From Lineus longissimus (lineage: Eukaryota > Nemertea > Pilidiophora > Heteronemertea > Lineidae): a DNA stretch of 64,000 bases. Made by a program: the position numbers and the translations under genes. Below, piece by piece: positions 1 through 13,200 of the stretch (position 1 is its first letter; each line of letters opens with the position of its first letter). The stretch is taken from the NCBI RefSeq assembly GCF_910592395.1, contig NC_088323.1, forward strand, positions 6,634,001 to 6,698,000, in the 5' to 3' direction. The notes below the pieces were generated by a model. It had not been told where the DNA came from. It made no database searches and worked only from the letters and a program-made list of their open reading frames with translations.

Positions 1-1368
1 ATTTTTACCGGTTATGTTGTATCTGCTGTTGATAACTAGGTCACCCATGGAAATAACGAAGTCAGTTCTTTGTCAATATTTAAGGGAAGTGTGCTGTTAT
101 ATGTTGTAAGTGTCGGTCTGGTCGCGTTGGGTGACTCAAACTCAATACCTAATCTCTAAATTCAAATCAACCAGTTTGCGCCCACCAGTCCTATGCTTTT
201 GTATAATTTTTGTGAAGAAAATACAAGTTGCTTGACGATGTTAGATCCCAGTTCGCATTTTCTAGGGAACTGGGGAACTTTGGTGAAAGAAGGGAGTATT
301 TTTCTACGTTATCGCAAAAAATCAACAGAAAGGGGTCTTTTGGGCTAAAATTCTTGAAACTAGCTTACATTATAGGAAAGGGGTTTGAAAATCCAAGTAA
401 TCTTCCTGAAATAGATTGGGTAGGGGGTTAGTTTGAACTTGGAGAACAAGTGTATCGCCCACACCCCGACCTTTTATAGTCTTGAAGAAAAGACCTATGC
501 CGTTTGTTTAAAAATTAAAATTTGTGACTGATTTTGAATTTGAACATTGTCGTTGTATAGACAGAATATACACATATGAATACCAACTTTCGGCAAAGTT
601 GTATGCATGGTAATTGCACTACGACATTGTGTATAACTGCATTTCTATTTCCTCGCCCATGATTTGATTCAAACAATTAAACACAAACGGCATACCCCTT
701 TAAAGCCAAACAGGTTTTAGAAAAAACTTTGTGTAAATTGTTTTCTAAGCATCATTCTATTGGGGTTACGAATATTTGCAGTTCATAAAAATGTGGAAAA
801 TTTATCTGGAAGGGGGCACTTTTGTGCACCTGAACTTTGGTATAGATGTTTACACAGCGATAATTGTTTGAGTGAGATGAGGGAATTGGTAATTAGGGAT
901 GCGTTTCTCGGCAATCTTTCCATTTGTATGAATATATTCCTGTTAGTGCTAAATAACGTGCATCGCAGAGGAGCAATTTTTATCCCAGTGACATGCTATA
1001 TTATCATGATTATGAGGGATGATTGCTTAATTGCAGATCTATAATAATAAAAATTGCTTTGTGACATTGATCTGCGATAAATCAAAAAGGTTAGATAATT
1101 ATTGCAAGCGCACACAACTTAAAGGTACATTGATACATCACAGCACCAGACGCCGTCCTGGGTGTAACTTTAAACTCTTCAGGCTAAATATCATTATTGG
1201 CGGCCTGTAAAACTAAAAGTCAGCGCGACATTCTAGAATCACCCTATCTAAACCCATTCCTCCTTTAATGTCTGGTACCCCTGGCCTTTGCAGCTTGTAC
1301 TTTATGCCAGTGGGTTTCATATCTCTATGGTGTGTGGACGTCTGCTGCTCCTTTAACGTCTGGTACCC

Positions 1369-1720
1369 ATGGCCTGTGCTGCATGTACTTTGTGCCGGCA
1401 GGTTCTATGTCTGGTGTGTGAGATGCCCAATGCATTCATGTTGATTTTATGCAAAACTCCAGACGTGTACATCGCAGAATTGATTTTCTTGGCCTGTGTT
1501 GTCTGTGACAGTTATAGAATAACCAAACAGATGCTTGTACCTCTGTCTGTGCATCCCGCTGAAATTTATGAGGCCTCTACTGGGCTAGCTCCTGAAGGCA
1601 TTGAGAGGGCCTGGGCTAAGTAGCCAGATGCTGTATTTGAGGCCTGTTTAATGGAGACTGGTTCGCCGGAAGAGCTTTCGGACTTGGAAGATGTGGATTT
1701 TGGTGAGTCGGCATAATTTG
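1369..1720 (+). pseudogene. degenerate coding-like fragment, origin unknown
   Basis: One reading frame runs across this stretch with a single in-frame TAG at 1621-1623. Downstream of the stop, the same frame encodes an acidic segment (SPEELSDLEDVDF) and ends against a consensus-like donor (GTGAGT). Acidic tracts like this occur in the N-termini of some DNA transposases, but I do not recognise the family. It may be a decayed transposon or chance. Confidence 0.2.
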
Positions 1721-2352
1721 CAGGGAATGTCTGGATGAGAGCAGGTGTAGACTATGCTTCTACTGTTTATTGGGGGTGGGGTGGGGTGGGTTGGCCTGCT
1801 GCATTGGTGAGCGCCCCGGTGATGGCATGGTTATGGTTCATACGTATCGTCTGTGGGCACTGGCGGAGTAGCAGCAAAAATATTGAAGCTCGCCTTATAC
1901 TTTTGGTAGCAGATATAATCCTATAAGTAGGTCATGACCCATAATTTTGCATGTCTCGCTGGGAGGGGGGACCTGGGAAAAAAGTACTGTCACCTGGTTT
2001 TGATACTAACTCTGCAGAACAGTTTATCTATTGCGAATTTTAGTGGAACTAAGAGAGCATTGATATATTTTGCAGAAAGGTCTGCGGGTAGGGGAAAAAC
2101 CTGCAGTTTGCTGGGGATGCTGACTGCATGTAGATGGGACCTACCGCGGTGACTTTGCAGAGAATTGGGTGTCCCTGAAATAGCAACTTTTGAGTAATTT
2201 AAATTAAGCTTTTGACAACTCCATTACAGTAATTGCAATTAGTCATTCTTTTTCATACCATGATTTCACCTTTTGTTCCAGATTGAGAGATCTGACCAAC
2301 ACTGTCACTCATCAGTAAGCAGATGTAGCTTGTTTACATTCGGCCAGACTTT

Positions 2353-2562
2353 TCATCGCCTTCTGCTCCGAAATAAATTTGTGTCAGAATCGTCGAGAAA
2401 ATGATCCGCCGGAGTAAATGATTCCTCAAGTATTTCGATAATATCGGTGGATGTTGATTGGTTCTTTGTCTTCTCACTAGGGGGCCTAATTAGGATTGAT
2501 AAATCGTCCATTGGATGAGGCATGAATTTTGTGTTTCCTTCTGACGGAAAAAGTTGATTCAC
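2353..2562 (-). CDS. small hypothetical reading frame, 69 aa
   Basis: A short minus-strand frame with mixed composition: acidic and Ser/Thr-rich in the middle, ending in an RSRRR tail. It is not low-complexity, so it could be an exon of an upstream gene or a transposon remnant. I found no family match and no convincing splice partners. It runs away from WDR24. Confidence 0.2.
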   Translation of the reverse strand: MNQLFPSEGNTKFMPHPMDDLSILIRPPSEKTKNQSTSTDIIEILEESFTPADHFLDDSDTNLFRSRRR

Positions 2563-4213
2563 GGCAAAAAAATCAACTTGTATTGAGACTATCAGTCACA
2601 GGTGGTGATTTTCAGCTAGTCTCGTTACTTCCGTTACCTTTCGACCAGCCCTCTTGTGAGATGTCAAAGAACTAATCTACGGTGGATGGCAACCAAAAAT
2701 AACAAATGAAAAAAAGTTCCACTGGGCTGAGGACTGTGTGTTTAAATCAGCTTCTTTGACACATCTTACAATACATTGAGCGTAGGGCCTCAAATGAACC
2801 TTTCAATCAGTGTTTTACTCTTGGTATTGTCATACATCCCTGGCTTTTGGGTGGAAGTCATTTCAAAATCTTATTTTTCGGTTGCTGGCTGTGTAGAAGG
2901 GCATCCTGGGATAGCATGCGGTTCATTAAAAAAATCTTTTTGGCGAATCGTCATAACTAAAAAGTGATCAACTTGTTGCAATGTATCGATGCCAGTTCAA
3001 CGTGAAACTTTCCCCTTTCAAAAGAACAAAGTTGGAAAGTCTGGCCAAGGTCACTTTTAGATGCTTACCTCAGTTATCACCTTTTATATTAGATTGGTAA
3101 CCCCTAGTAGTGTGTTATACACGGTTAACTGCGGTTAATAAATCGAGGTGTTCTAGAGTAGACAACCTAGGGCCACCAACTCGGTATCAATTCCTTTATA
3201 AACCATGGACTGAGTAGAACTTTGTCTTGTCCTTCACAGGGGCGGATCCAAGGGTCCGAGAAAGGTGTGCGTGTACACCATGCCTCCCTCTGCAGCTTCC
3301 CTCTGGAGCTTCCCTCTGCATCTTCCCTCTACTGCACATTCATTATCTTCATTTACAGGACATCACCATTTCGACCATCGTCAGCGACGGCCCAGTAAGT
3401 CTCGGGTTCAGTCGGGCACATTCTTCACAATATCTTCAGTGCACTTTTCCAAGTTCCTGAACCGGGGCAAATTGATTCCTCCAAGCTATGTGGTGGTTAT
3501 TGGTTTGCTGGCGGTGTTGGACCTTTTGGGATGCAGGATTTACCACGTTTGTTCTTCTGAAGCATGTCGCAGAAGCCAAAAAAAAGCTAACCACACCTTT
3601 GCTGAGGACCCAGCTAACACATTTGCCTTGAAAAATTCTGTTCAACATTAAATCTTGGTCCAATCTTATCTGTTCAGCTCCCTAATAAGTTTTCCCCAAA
3701 ATATCCCACCATTTAATAACAAACTTGTGTGACCACAGTGACAAATTTGATCATAGGAATCTTTTGATATCATTGTGAGCCCTTCGGTCAATTTATAACA
3801 TACAGTCACTTCACCCTTTCATGCACGCCTCTTGTTGTCTTAGTAACAATATTGTCGGTGCATTTTTATCATCATACAATCCTTTTCCTGGGAGTTGAAT
3901 TGAGATCGAGTGTGAAAGAAGAATTTGCTAACTAATGTCAGAGGTGATGACTTCGTAATGTAGAATTTTCGCCTAGAGTTTGGCCCATTTCAGTATAAGA
4001 TTTGTCAAACTAAAAATCATCATTATTTCAACTAAAAAATTTGAAAATCGGGCTTCATAAGGACACTCCCAGGGTACGTCAAGAGGGTGTGTCTTTATCA
4101 TATAACTTGTACTTTTCACTGTTTCAGTTATCTGGGATATTTTCAAATTATAAATACCGTTTAGGTTTTTGATTGACGATTCTCCGATCTTGTGTGTTTC
4201 AGCCACGAGCCAC

Positions 4214-7200
4214 ATGGGGCGCACCATGCACCACAGCGTTGACGGGCCGATTAATACAATCAGTATCAACAAGGACGCCACAAATGTTGTCGTTGCTGGC
4301 CGGAACGGTAGGTCAAGTTGTTGCCTTGTTATTTGGCATTTACTCAGCCAGTTTATATACTGTACGCGGAAATATGTAATCTTCCTGATTATCCCTTGAT
4401 TGAAGTTCTTCTGTTTGTCATAACTTATATCAGATTGCCGCGAAAGTTTTGTCATTTTCTTTAAAACTCTTCATCTTTTCAGTTTTCAAGGTATTCAGTA
4501 TTGACGACGATGAGTTCGTTGAGAGACATAATTTCCGGGTCGGCAAGAATTTGAATTTATCCTATAGTGCGTTGGACGTGGCATGGAATCCGGTCGAAGG
4601 TTAGTAGTTGGATTCACGGGGTGATGGGTACAATTGGGGACGCGACGATGCAGTCTTTAGAATGCTGCACTCCAATTGGAGAGTTTATGTAACTTGCTGC
4701 TTTCTTCAAGGGCCGACAGCAACGCTTGCAGTGCAGAACAATCACATTTTCGTGACCAATACCCAATTCCCACCTTTGAGGAGGAATACTCCGTGGAAAA
4801 TAACACCCCAAAGTGCTGAGATAAAGAAGAAGCTTCGATTGCTTCGTCCTTTGAATGAGATGTGAAACCAAGATTCCTTGTACCTGGTGACTGTGCTAGA
4901 GCTAGCAAGTGAACCCGCTAAGCCAACAGTAGCTTGTCATAGACTCTGCACAATGGTCAACTTGTATACAAGTAGGTATGGGGTCACCGTTTTGTTACAA
5001 GCTCACTGCCATGTCTGCTGTATAATGATTCTGTTGTTATTCCCTTCAGAACACACCATCGCATCAGCGGCCACCAACGGAGCCGTTGTAGTCTGGAATC
5101 TCAACAGGGCGTCCAGGTCAAAACAAGGTACGTCTCGGCCACAGGGGGACCGTCATCTGACGAGGTCAGCGTTTCAAATTGCCATCAAGTCCTGAGACAA
5201 ACATCACTGTGTGTAGACTGGTTCCCCCTGACATCTTGACTGCACTTTGGCATGCACCATTCTTTGGTAGAGTTAGTCCTCTTCTCGTCGAAAACCCAGG
5301 GGGGGGCAGCACTTTCAATGACATGTGGAAAGCATCCTTTACCCTGGATCCAAATTCGCCATTGAATGTTTGAATGTCTACATTGTCAACACATCATGGT
5401 AGGAGGCAGTTTGCCGCTTCACACGAAACACGCCAGTCTTCTCTTCGTTACAGAAATAGTATTCGCCGAACACAAACGCACCGTCAACAAGGTCGTATTT
5501 CATGCTACTGAGTTACAATGGCTTTTGAGTGGTTCGCAAGATGGATATATGAAGTTGTTTGTAAGTAGCGCGCCCTATATTTCGGTCAGGGTTTCTCCCG
5601 GTATCTTTGAACAAGGTGGAAAGTGAAATGTAAAAGATACTGTTAACCCGGAAAGAGTCGTGTGCTTTTTATTTTCGCGTTTACGGATGATTTGTGAAAA
5701 TATGTGGCCGCAAAGAAGAAGTTCTAATTGAAATCACTGTCAAATCAAAAGTATGCAAAGTTGCAATTTTCACAAAACCGCAAAATAAATAGGCCAAGTA
5801 TATTTAGTATATAAGAGTAAGCACTTTTCTGAATTGGCTGTTGCCTGAGTTTCAGGAATTGATGATGAACTGAAGGCATTGGTTGTCTCTCCAAACACCC
5901 CGAGGGTGGAACTAAAATGTATGCCTAAACTGAGGGAGTAGCTGTGCGGTGTTTGACGAGACAATTACTACCAACAGGGCGGTATCAATTTCTATTCTAG
6001 ACCACCTCAAACTACTGCTGGTCATCTACAAATGTGAAAATTGTGCTTGTTCATGGGAGAAGATTTTCATCCACCTTGCCCACCGGGAGAACCCTGCTTT
6101 CTTTGGTCTCCCTACTCATGTCGACCTTTCTCTTTAGATTGCGTTTTCGTCGAGCACAAACGGACGGTAAATAAGGTAGCGTTCCATCAGGAGGACGCTA
6201 ACTTGTTACTCAGCGGCTCCCAAGATGGCCTCATGAAACTGTTTGTGAGTAAACGCGGTTTTATTCGATCGCCGCATAATATGTTCTTCTGCTGTTCGCA
6301 TAACACGTCTTGACCAATCAAGAGCTACGCGCACTACTATGCCTTTCTGGTCTGCGTTTCCTTTTTCGTTAAGAGGGAGCGAGACTAATCGGCGATTGCA
6401 ACGGAAATCTTGATGATTCAAGATGGCGTAGCATGGCTTTTAAGCTTGTTACTCTTCACGTTCATTTGCTGTTTACGTTCAAACATAATGTTGTGAATTT
6501 GCAATTATGATATTTTTATCAAGTCTGTGAATTGAATTGTCCTTCAGAATGACTATGTTTTGCAGTGTTAATTTTCAGCTTGCAGTTTTCCATGCGTTAA
6601 TTACCAACAATGGATCTACTGATGCCTGGATGAGAATCACTCCCGATCCCATAACAGTCCCATAGGGAACCCTTTATCCCTGCTGTCCCATGATAACTGT
6701 CTCTCCCTCCTTCTCTCATGGCCAGCTTTCACATTTATCATGTCATACCACAGCACTAGTTCGACTACTGATGGTCTTTTTAGAGAAAAGAACTTTCAAT
6801 GTAATGTAAGGTAATAATGTCTGATTAAGAATTGCATCCAATCCTGCAACCACCTCCAGTCTCTTAATGCTACCCCCCCCCTCCCCAGAAAATAACAACT
6901 TCGATTAGGAAATTTCTGTCCTTCTTGTAAACTATCTCTGACAAACCAAAGTGTTGTATTGCCTTTATTCTCTCACTCAGTATCTGCTTCTAGATGCTTC
7001 ATCACTGTTTAGTATTGTTTTTCTTATAGATTGCCAAAATGGTGTTCAAAATTGATGCTTGACGAGGAGACTCATGAAAATAGACGTTGTAGTCATTTTG
7101 TAGTGTATTTCTCTTGGATTTGTCTTTTTTGACAGCCGCAGACGTTCGTTTACTTAAACTCTACTGTCCTTCAGGTCAATGGAGAAGTGAAGATGTCCAT

Positions 7201-10200
7201 TGGTCATGGTCCGAGGTGGGCCACGATTCATGTGTAGTATATGTGATCTGTATCATATGAGATCTGTAGTTGGGATGATTGTGGTTCTATGACATCATAA
7301 GAGCTCTGAAACTTATCAGTACTATTTAGTCTATACATGTTCATACCATCTGTACTGTACATACAATCAGTAATACCATCAGTATTGTATACACTCCTGT
7401 ATGTACCATCAATGCTGTTTCCACTGTGCTGTATGTACCATCAGTGCTGTATACACTGTGCTGTATGTACCATCAGTACTTCATACACTGCTGTATGTAC
7501 CATCAGTACTGTATACACTGTGCTGTATGTACCATCAGTACTGTATACACTGTGCTGTATGTACCATTAGTACTGTATACGCTGTGCTGTATGTACCATC
7601 AGTACTGTATACACTGCTGTATATACCATCACTACTGTATACACTGTTGTATGTACCACCAGTACTGTAAACACTGTGCTGTATGTACCATCAGTGCTGT
7701 ATACACTGCTGTATGTACCATCAGTACTGTATACACTGTGCTGTATGTACCATCAGTGCTGCATTTATCACGTCTGCGACCGAATCCATACTTCACTTTC
7801 TATTAGCTTTAGATAACCGATGCCATGTCTTGAAGAAACATCCGATAAGGAATGCTATGGTACGCATACACATCAAGACAGGTCAAGCTAGGCCTCCATT
7901 ACCATCGAAATCTTACACCGCTGCTGACTGAGTCCAACCGCTGCTGTCTTCTATCATCCGTTGTTTAAAACTTCCATATTTCTGTTTTAATTTTCTTCAG
8001 GATATTCGAAAGAAGGAATCTGCGACGACGTTTTCCGGGCCGCAGCCTGAGAGCGTGCGCGACGTCCAGTTTAGTCCGCATCACTACTTCAAGTTTGCAG
8101 CTGCTTACGAGAATGGCAACGTACAGGTGAGATCATGGTTTTTTTCGTTTAGCCTCAAAAATTCCACATGCCAATTTGAGTCATCATCCAGAGTATTAAA
8201 GGGAACTTCGTTCAAGCAATACAATGTCCTTACACCGCTTCTGTCGGTATCAAAACAACTGATGCACCGTCAAGTTGTACGCAAGTTTCTGAAGGGAGTC
8301 CTATTGCAGGCCCTATTGCAGGCCCTATTGTCCACATGTTCATCAGCCCGAGTCTAGCTTACTGACCTGCGCCGGAGAAGGTGCATTTTCAACGCCCGAG
8401 AAAATGTAAAAAGTAGGCCAAAATGTTGGTAGTGCGAAATCCCCTTTAACCTGAATGAAGAAGAAAATTGTTTTGAGTCTGTCTTTTATGATAATCGTTC
8501 TATTCAAAGATTTGGGATATTCGCCGTCCCGACAGATGGGAGCGCCAGTTTCCAGCCCACAGTGGTCCGGTCTTCACCATCGATTGGCATCCGGAGGATA
8601 ACTACTGGATCGCATCAGCAGGCAGAGATAAGACAATCAAGGTATTTAGACACTCTCCATGAAATATTTTCTTTGGATACTTCTATTGAGACTACATAAC
8701 ATAATACCTAGATTTTTAACCACTAGTTCATTCCAAGGTGACCACAATGTCCCCAGGACAATAAAATTTTTCCCCAGAATGGCGTTTAGCAGCTTTTACA
8801 TCTAAACTTTTCATATGTTGCATTCTATTTTCCCCCAGGTCTGGGATCTCTCCCAGCCCCAGCGCCCACGTTGTACGCACACCGTACAAACCATAGCCTC
8901 GGTGGCAAGAATAAAATGGCGTCCACAGCGTCGGTACCACATCGCCAGCTGTGCGCTTCTCGTAGACTTCAACATCAACATCTGGGACATCCGGCGACCG
9001 TTCATACCCTTTGCAGCTTTCAACGAACACAAGGACGTCACAACAGGTAGGAGAACTCTGATGTAGGAGCCGGTCACTGTGGACTAGTTTCTTGGACTCC
9101 TTGCTTGCAAGCAGGAGGTCCTTGGTTCGAACTCCACAGTGTGCGTGAGACTTAAGGCAGATCCTTACGCCACTCAGATGTATAAATGGGCAGCGGTCAT
9201 AAATGCTCTGGTTGTAGTCCTGATAAGCAGCTCATCTGAGTTCTACTGAAAGATAGAATGGGGTTAAAGGGTGAAGTGGGACACAGTTGATAGCAGACTA
9301 TTAACGCCAAATTTTATTTGTGATACGTTCAAAGTAAATCTGTGTTTGGTAGTGATAGTTTACTCTTAGTTTGTGAAGCCAGGGGTGGTCGTTTTAGCGT
9401 AATGTTACATCCTGCGTCTTCTTTCAGGCATCGTATGGCGACACGACCCCCACATATTCCTGTCAGGCAGCAAAGATAACACGCTGTATCAACACATGTT
9501 CCGCGATGCTACCCGACCTGCGGATCAGGCAAACCCAGTGGGCATTGCGATGAATAATTATGGATTTATTGGCCATGCATGTAGTGATAAACTCATCGGA
9601 CATGGAGGTAAGAACACATCTTATGAAGAATGATATCAACCGCGTCAACAAGTTTGTTGTGATACATGTAAAACTCATAAATGCAAATGTTTTGGGACTA
9701 TTTACTGGGTCTTTTTATTTACGACACCCTGTATAAACCACATCATTCGACAATTTTCAGGTGCCAAAGGCAGCTCCAGTAATTATTCCTCGACCAAACT
9801 TCCATCCTTCTTCCGAAAAGTTCCCGACCGGAGCGAACAGTTCACCGTCGTCAGTAGCACGTTATTCATGTTCGAACATCGCCATGATGAAGACTTCTCG
9901 ATGAATTGGTTGATCGAGTCGGCCAAACGGTATCAGCTGACGGGGAAGTCGCTGGAGGGTCTCTGTGACCATAATGCAGCGGTGGCAGAAAGTCTGGGCC
10001 GACACCAGGTAATTTTTTACCCCTGAGCTTATCATCATTACATTCATTTGACCTTTACTGGCGGTGGCCCAACCAACCCCCATGGAACACATTTCATTTG
10101 GGTCATCTTTATCAAGCTTTGCACTGATGACCCTCTGATAAGCTGTTCAGTTTGTGTATCTTCCTGCCTGCCAAAGGGAAAGGTTCAAAAAATTCTCTTC

Positions 10201-13200
10201 ATCTTCAGATTGCTCAAACCTGGCGGATGCTGAAACTACTCTACTGTACGAAACTCTCATCTCCAGCAACAAACAGGACAATGTCGGTCCTCACCACAGC
10301 GGGGGATAAGGGTAACGATAATGACAGGGGTAAGTTGATTGAGTAAAGATAATGACAGGGTAAGTTGATTGACATCCGAATTCCTGTCTCATCAGCATTA
10401 AGAGAGAAACCCATGAAAGTTAGCTTAACTGTTTTTTGTCACATTGGCAGGGGGTACAGTCTTGTGTAGTGGTAGAGTGGCGGCCTCATGATGGAGAGGT
10501 CATGGGTTTGACTCCCTGCCAAGTCAAAATATCTGACGTTTCATTTTCAGAGAAGAGAAACTTGGATGTTTCCCGCCAAGATTCCAAGACGACAGAATTA
10601 GACAGCAAAGACAAACATGGTGTGGACACCTCTGGCGTCAGCGATAGCTCTGATGACGATGAGACTGACCTAACCAATATCGCTAGCGGCCTGGCCCACC
10701 AGCAGGGCGATTTCTTCTTCGGCGACGGTGAAGGAGCGGACAATCCTTTCGGATACGATAACCTGACAGGAATGGAGTTGTCAGAAGGGCCCGGATTGGT
10801 CATGGTAGGTCCAAAGGAACTTTTATGGTTATAGTACTCCCTGGCCAGCACTCTCTCCAGGGAAGCACTCTTCCCAGGCCAGCACTCTCTCCAGGCAGGC
10901 CTCTCCCCTGGCCAGCACTCTTCCCAGGCCAGCACTCTCCCCTGGCAGACACTCTCTCCAGGGAAGCACTCTCCCCTAGCCAGCACTCTCTCCAGGGAAG
11001 CACACTCCCCTGGCCAGCACTCTCTCCAGGCAGGCCTCTCCCCTGGCCAGCACTCTCTCCAGGGAAGCACTTTCCCCTGGCAGACACTCTCTCCAGGGAA
11101 GCACTCTCCCCTGGCAGACACTCTCTCCAGGGAAGCACACTCCCCTGACCAGCACTTTCTCCAGGCAGGCCTCTCCCCTGGCCAGTACTCTTCCCAGGCC
11201 AGCACTCTCCCCTGGCCAGCACTCTCTCCAGGGAAGCACACTCCCCTGACCAGCACTCTCTCCAGGCAGGCCTCTCCCCTGGCCAGCACTCTCTCCAGGG
11301 AAGCACTTTCCCCTGGCAGACACTCTCTCCAGGGAAGCACTCTCCCCTGGCAGACACTCTCTCCAGGGAAGCACACTCCCCTGACCAGCACTTTCTCCAG
11401 GCAGGCCTCTCCCCTGGCCAGTACTCTTCCCAGGCCAGCACTCTCCCCTGGCCAGCACTCTCTCCAGGGAAGCACACTCCCCTGACCAGCACTCTCTCCA
11501 GGCAGGCCTCTCCCCTGGCCAGCACTCTCTCCAGGGAAGCACTTTCCCCTGGCAGACACTCTCTCCAGGGAAGCACTCTCCCCTGGCAGACACTCTCTCC
11601 AGGGAAGCACACTCCCCTGACCAGCACTTTCTCCAGGCAGGCCTCTCCCCTGGCCAGTACTCTTCCCAGGCCAGCACTCTCCCCTGGCCAGCACTCTCTC
11701 CAGGGAAGCACACTCCCCTGACCAGCACTCTCTCCAGGCAGGCCTCTCCCCTGGCCAGTACTCTTCCCAGGCCAGCACTCTCCCCTGACCAGCACTCTCT
11801 CCAGGCAGGCCTCTCCCCTGGCCAGTACTCTTCCCAGGCGAGCACTCTCCCCTGGCAGACACTCTCCTGGGAAGCACTCTCCCCTGGCCAGCTCTCTCTT
11901 CAGGGAAGCACGCTCCCCTGGCAGACACTCTCTCCAGGCAGGCCTCTCCCCTGGCCAGTACTCTTCCCAGGCCAGCACCCTCCCCTGGCAAGCACATTAT
12001 ATTTGACAGTGTCGATGCATTCATGAAATTGCAAAAAAAAACATCTCCCAAAACTTCCATGGTTTATGATGATGTCATATATTCCTCACAGGACTGGAAT
12101 CTCCCAACTGAAGCTTTTCAACCTCGTCACGAGATCGTGGCTCAGTCAGTCTCACCACAACACACAGCAGACCGCCTCGGCGATCGAGACTCGCCGTCTT
12201 CAGCCAACGAGAGCGACTTTAGTTCCCATGTCAACATGGAGGAGAATGCATTCCCGCGGTCCGAGTTGATCAACGCTCGGCCGTTTGTGACTCAGATGCC
12301 GGTGTGGCAGTGTACGGACATTGTCGTGGAGATGCTGTATCATTATGCAAAACAGGTAAATAACTGCAAATGATTGATGTGGATGTGGCGATGTCAGATA
12401 GAAACAAAAAAATTCAATTCGTAGCCCGACAGTTTCAAGAACTCGTCATCTGAGAACAGTTTTCTGGCAATTGTATTCTCAGCTGAGAGCAAACCACGAT
12501 GAGAAAACTGACATGTGGAGAGATGCCCTCATATCTAAGAACACCTCAAGCAGTGTGTTGACAATATCTGCTCCTTGTGTATGTGTAGAGGTACTTGCCT
12601 TTCCAAATAAGCGTTGAACTCCGATTTGCAGTATGAGTCATCTTGTATCTGGTCTCTTTCAGGGGGATGTGCAAATGGCTGTGTCTGTGATAATCATCCT
12701 CGGTGATAAGATACGACCTCATATTGAGGAGCAGGCGTTAGAACAGTGGTTCATGTCATATATAGGTAAGTTATATTGCTGAATTAGCGAATTTCTCATT
12801 TTCACTTGGCGAAAGACTAAGCATCATGTTTACTGACAAAATTTAATGGTTAATGCATTAGCATTATTGGCAAATTAGGGACAGATGGATCTGATTCTTT
12901 GCAAAACCTAGAGAAAGATCTGGGTCCTCTAGGTGATGTTGTGCAGGTTTATTAGAGACATAGGCCTGGTTCTGTAGTAAATCATGATATAGCCATAAAA
13001 AGAAAATCAAACGCTAAGAACAAGAAGAAGTTGATGTTGTGAATTTCTGAGGATATCTAAAGTGTTTTGTCTTTTCTCCAGATTTACTCTCGAGATTCGA
13101 GCTTTATTGCGTCGCAGCAGAAGTGATCAAGTCGAGCGACCATCCGTCAGTGAGCTCGCTCAATCAGCAATCGACATCATTCCACACGAACTGTGATAAA

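Larger units (their letters stand above)
1..4202. other. upstream region of WDR24, no confident gene
   Basis: I see no recognisable conserved gene here. It holds an imperfect tandem duplication (about 1256-1330 and 1350-1425), a degenerate coding-like stretch (1369-1720), a G-quadruplex-type run (1772-1790) and a short minus-strand reading frame (2353-2562). A sequence beginning CAGGGGCGGATCC near 3236 looks like the end of a DNA transposon. The WDR24 promoter and any 5' non-coding exon should lie here, but I could not place them. A possible exon at about 3358-3393 is flanked by a good acceptor and donor, but it carries no start codon. Confidence 0.5.

Noticed and set aside
3265-3651. 128-codon ORF as WDR24 N-terminus
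   Set aside because: Part of it (to 3393) could splice in phase to 4203, but the sequence is repetitive (CTTCCCTCTG) and shows no likeness to WDR24 N-termini.
7337-7931. Overlapping Cys/Tyr-rich plus-strand ORFs
   Set aside because: They are translations of the 29-32 bp minisatellite in an intron, open in several frames.
10486-12060. 524-codon minus-strand ORF opposite WDR24
   Set aside because: It is made almost wholly of the minisatellite, all three minus frames are open there, and it runs across a real plus-strand exon.
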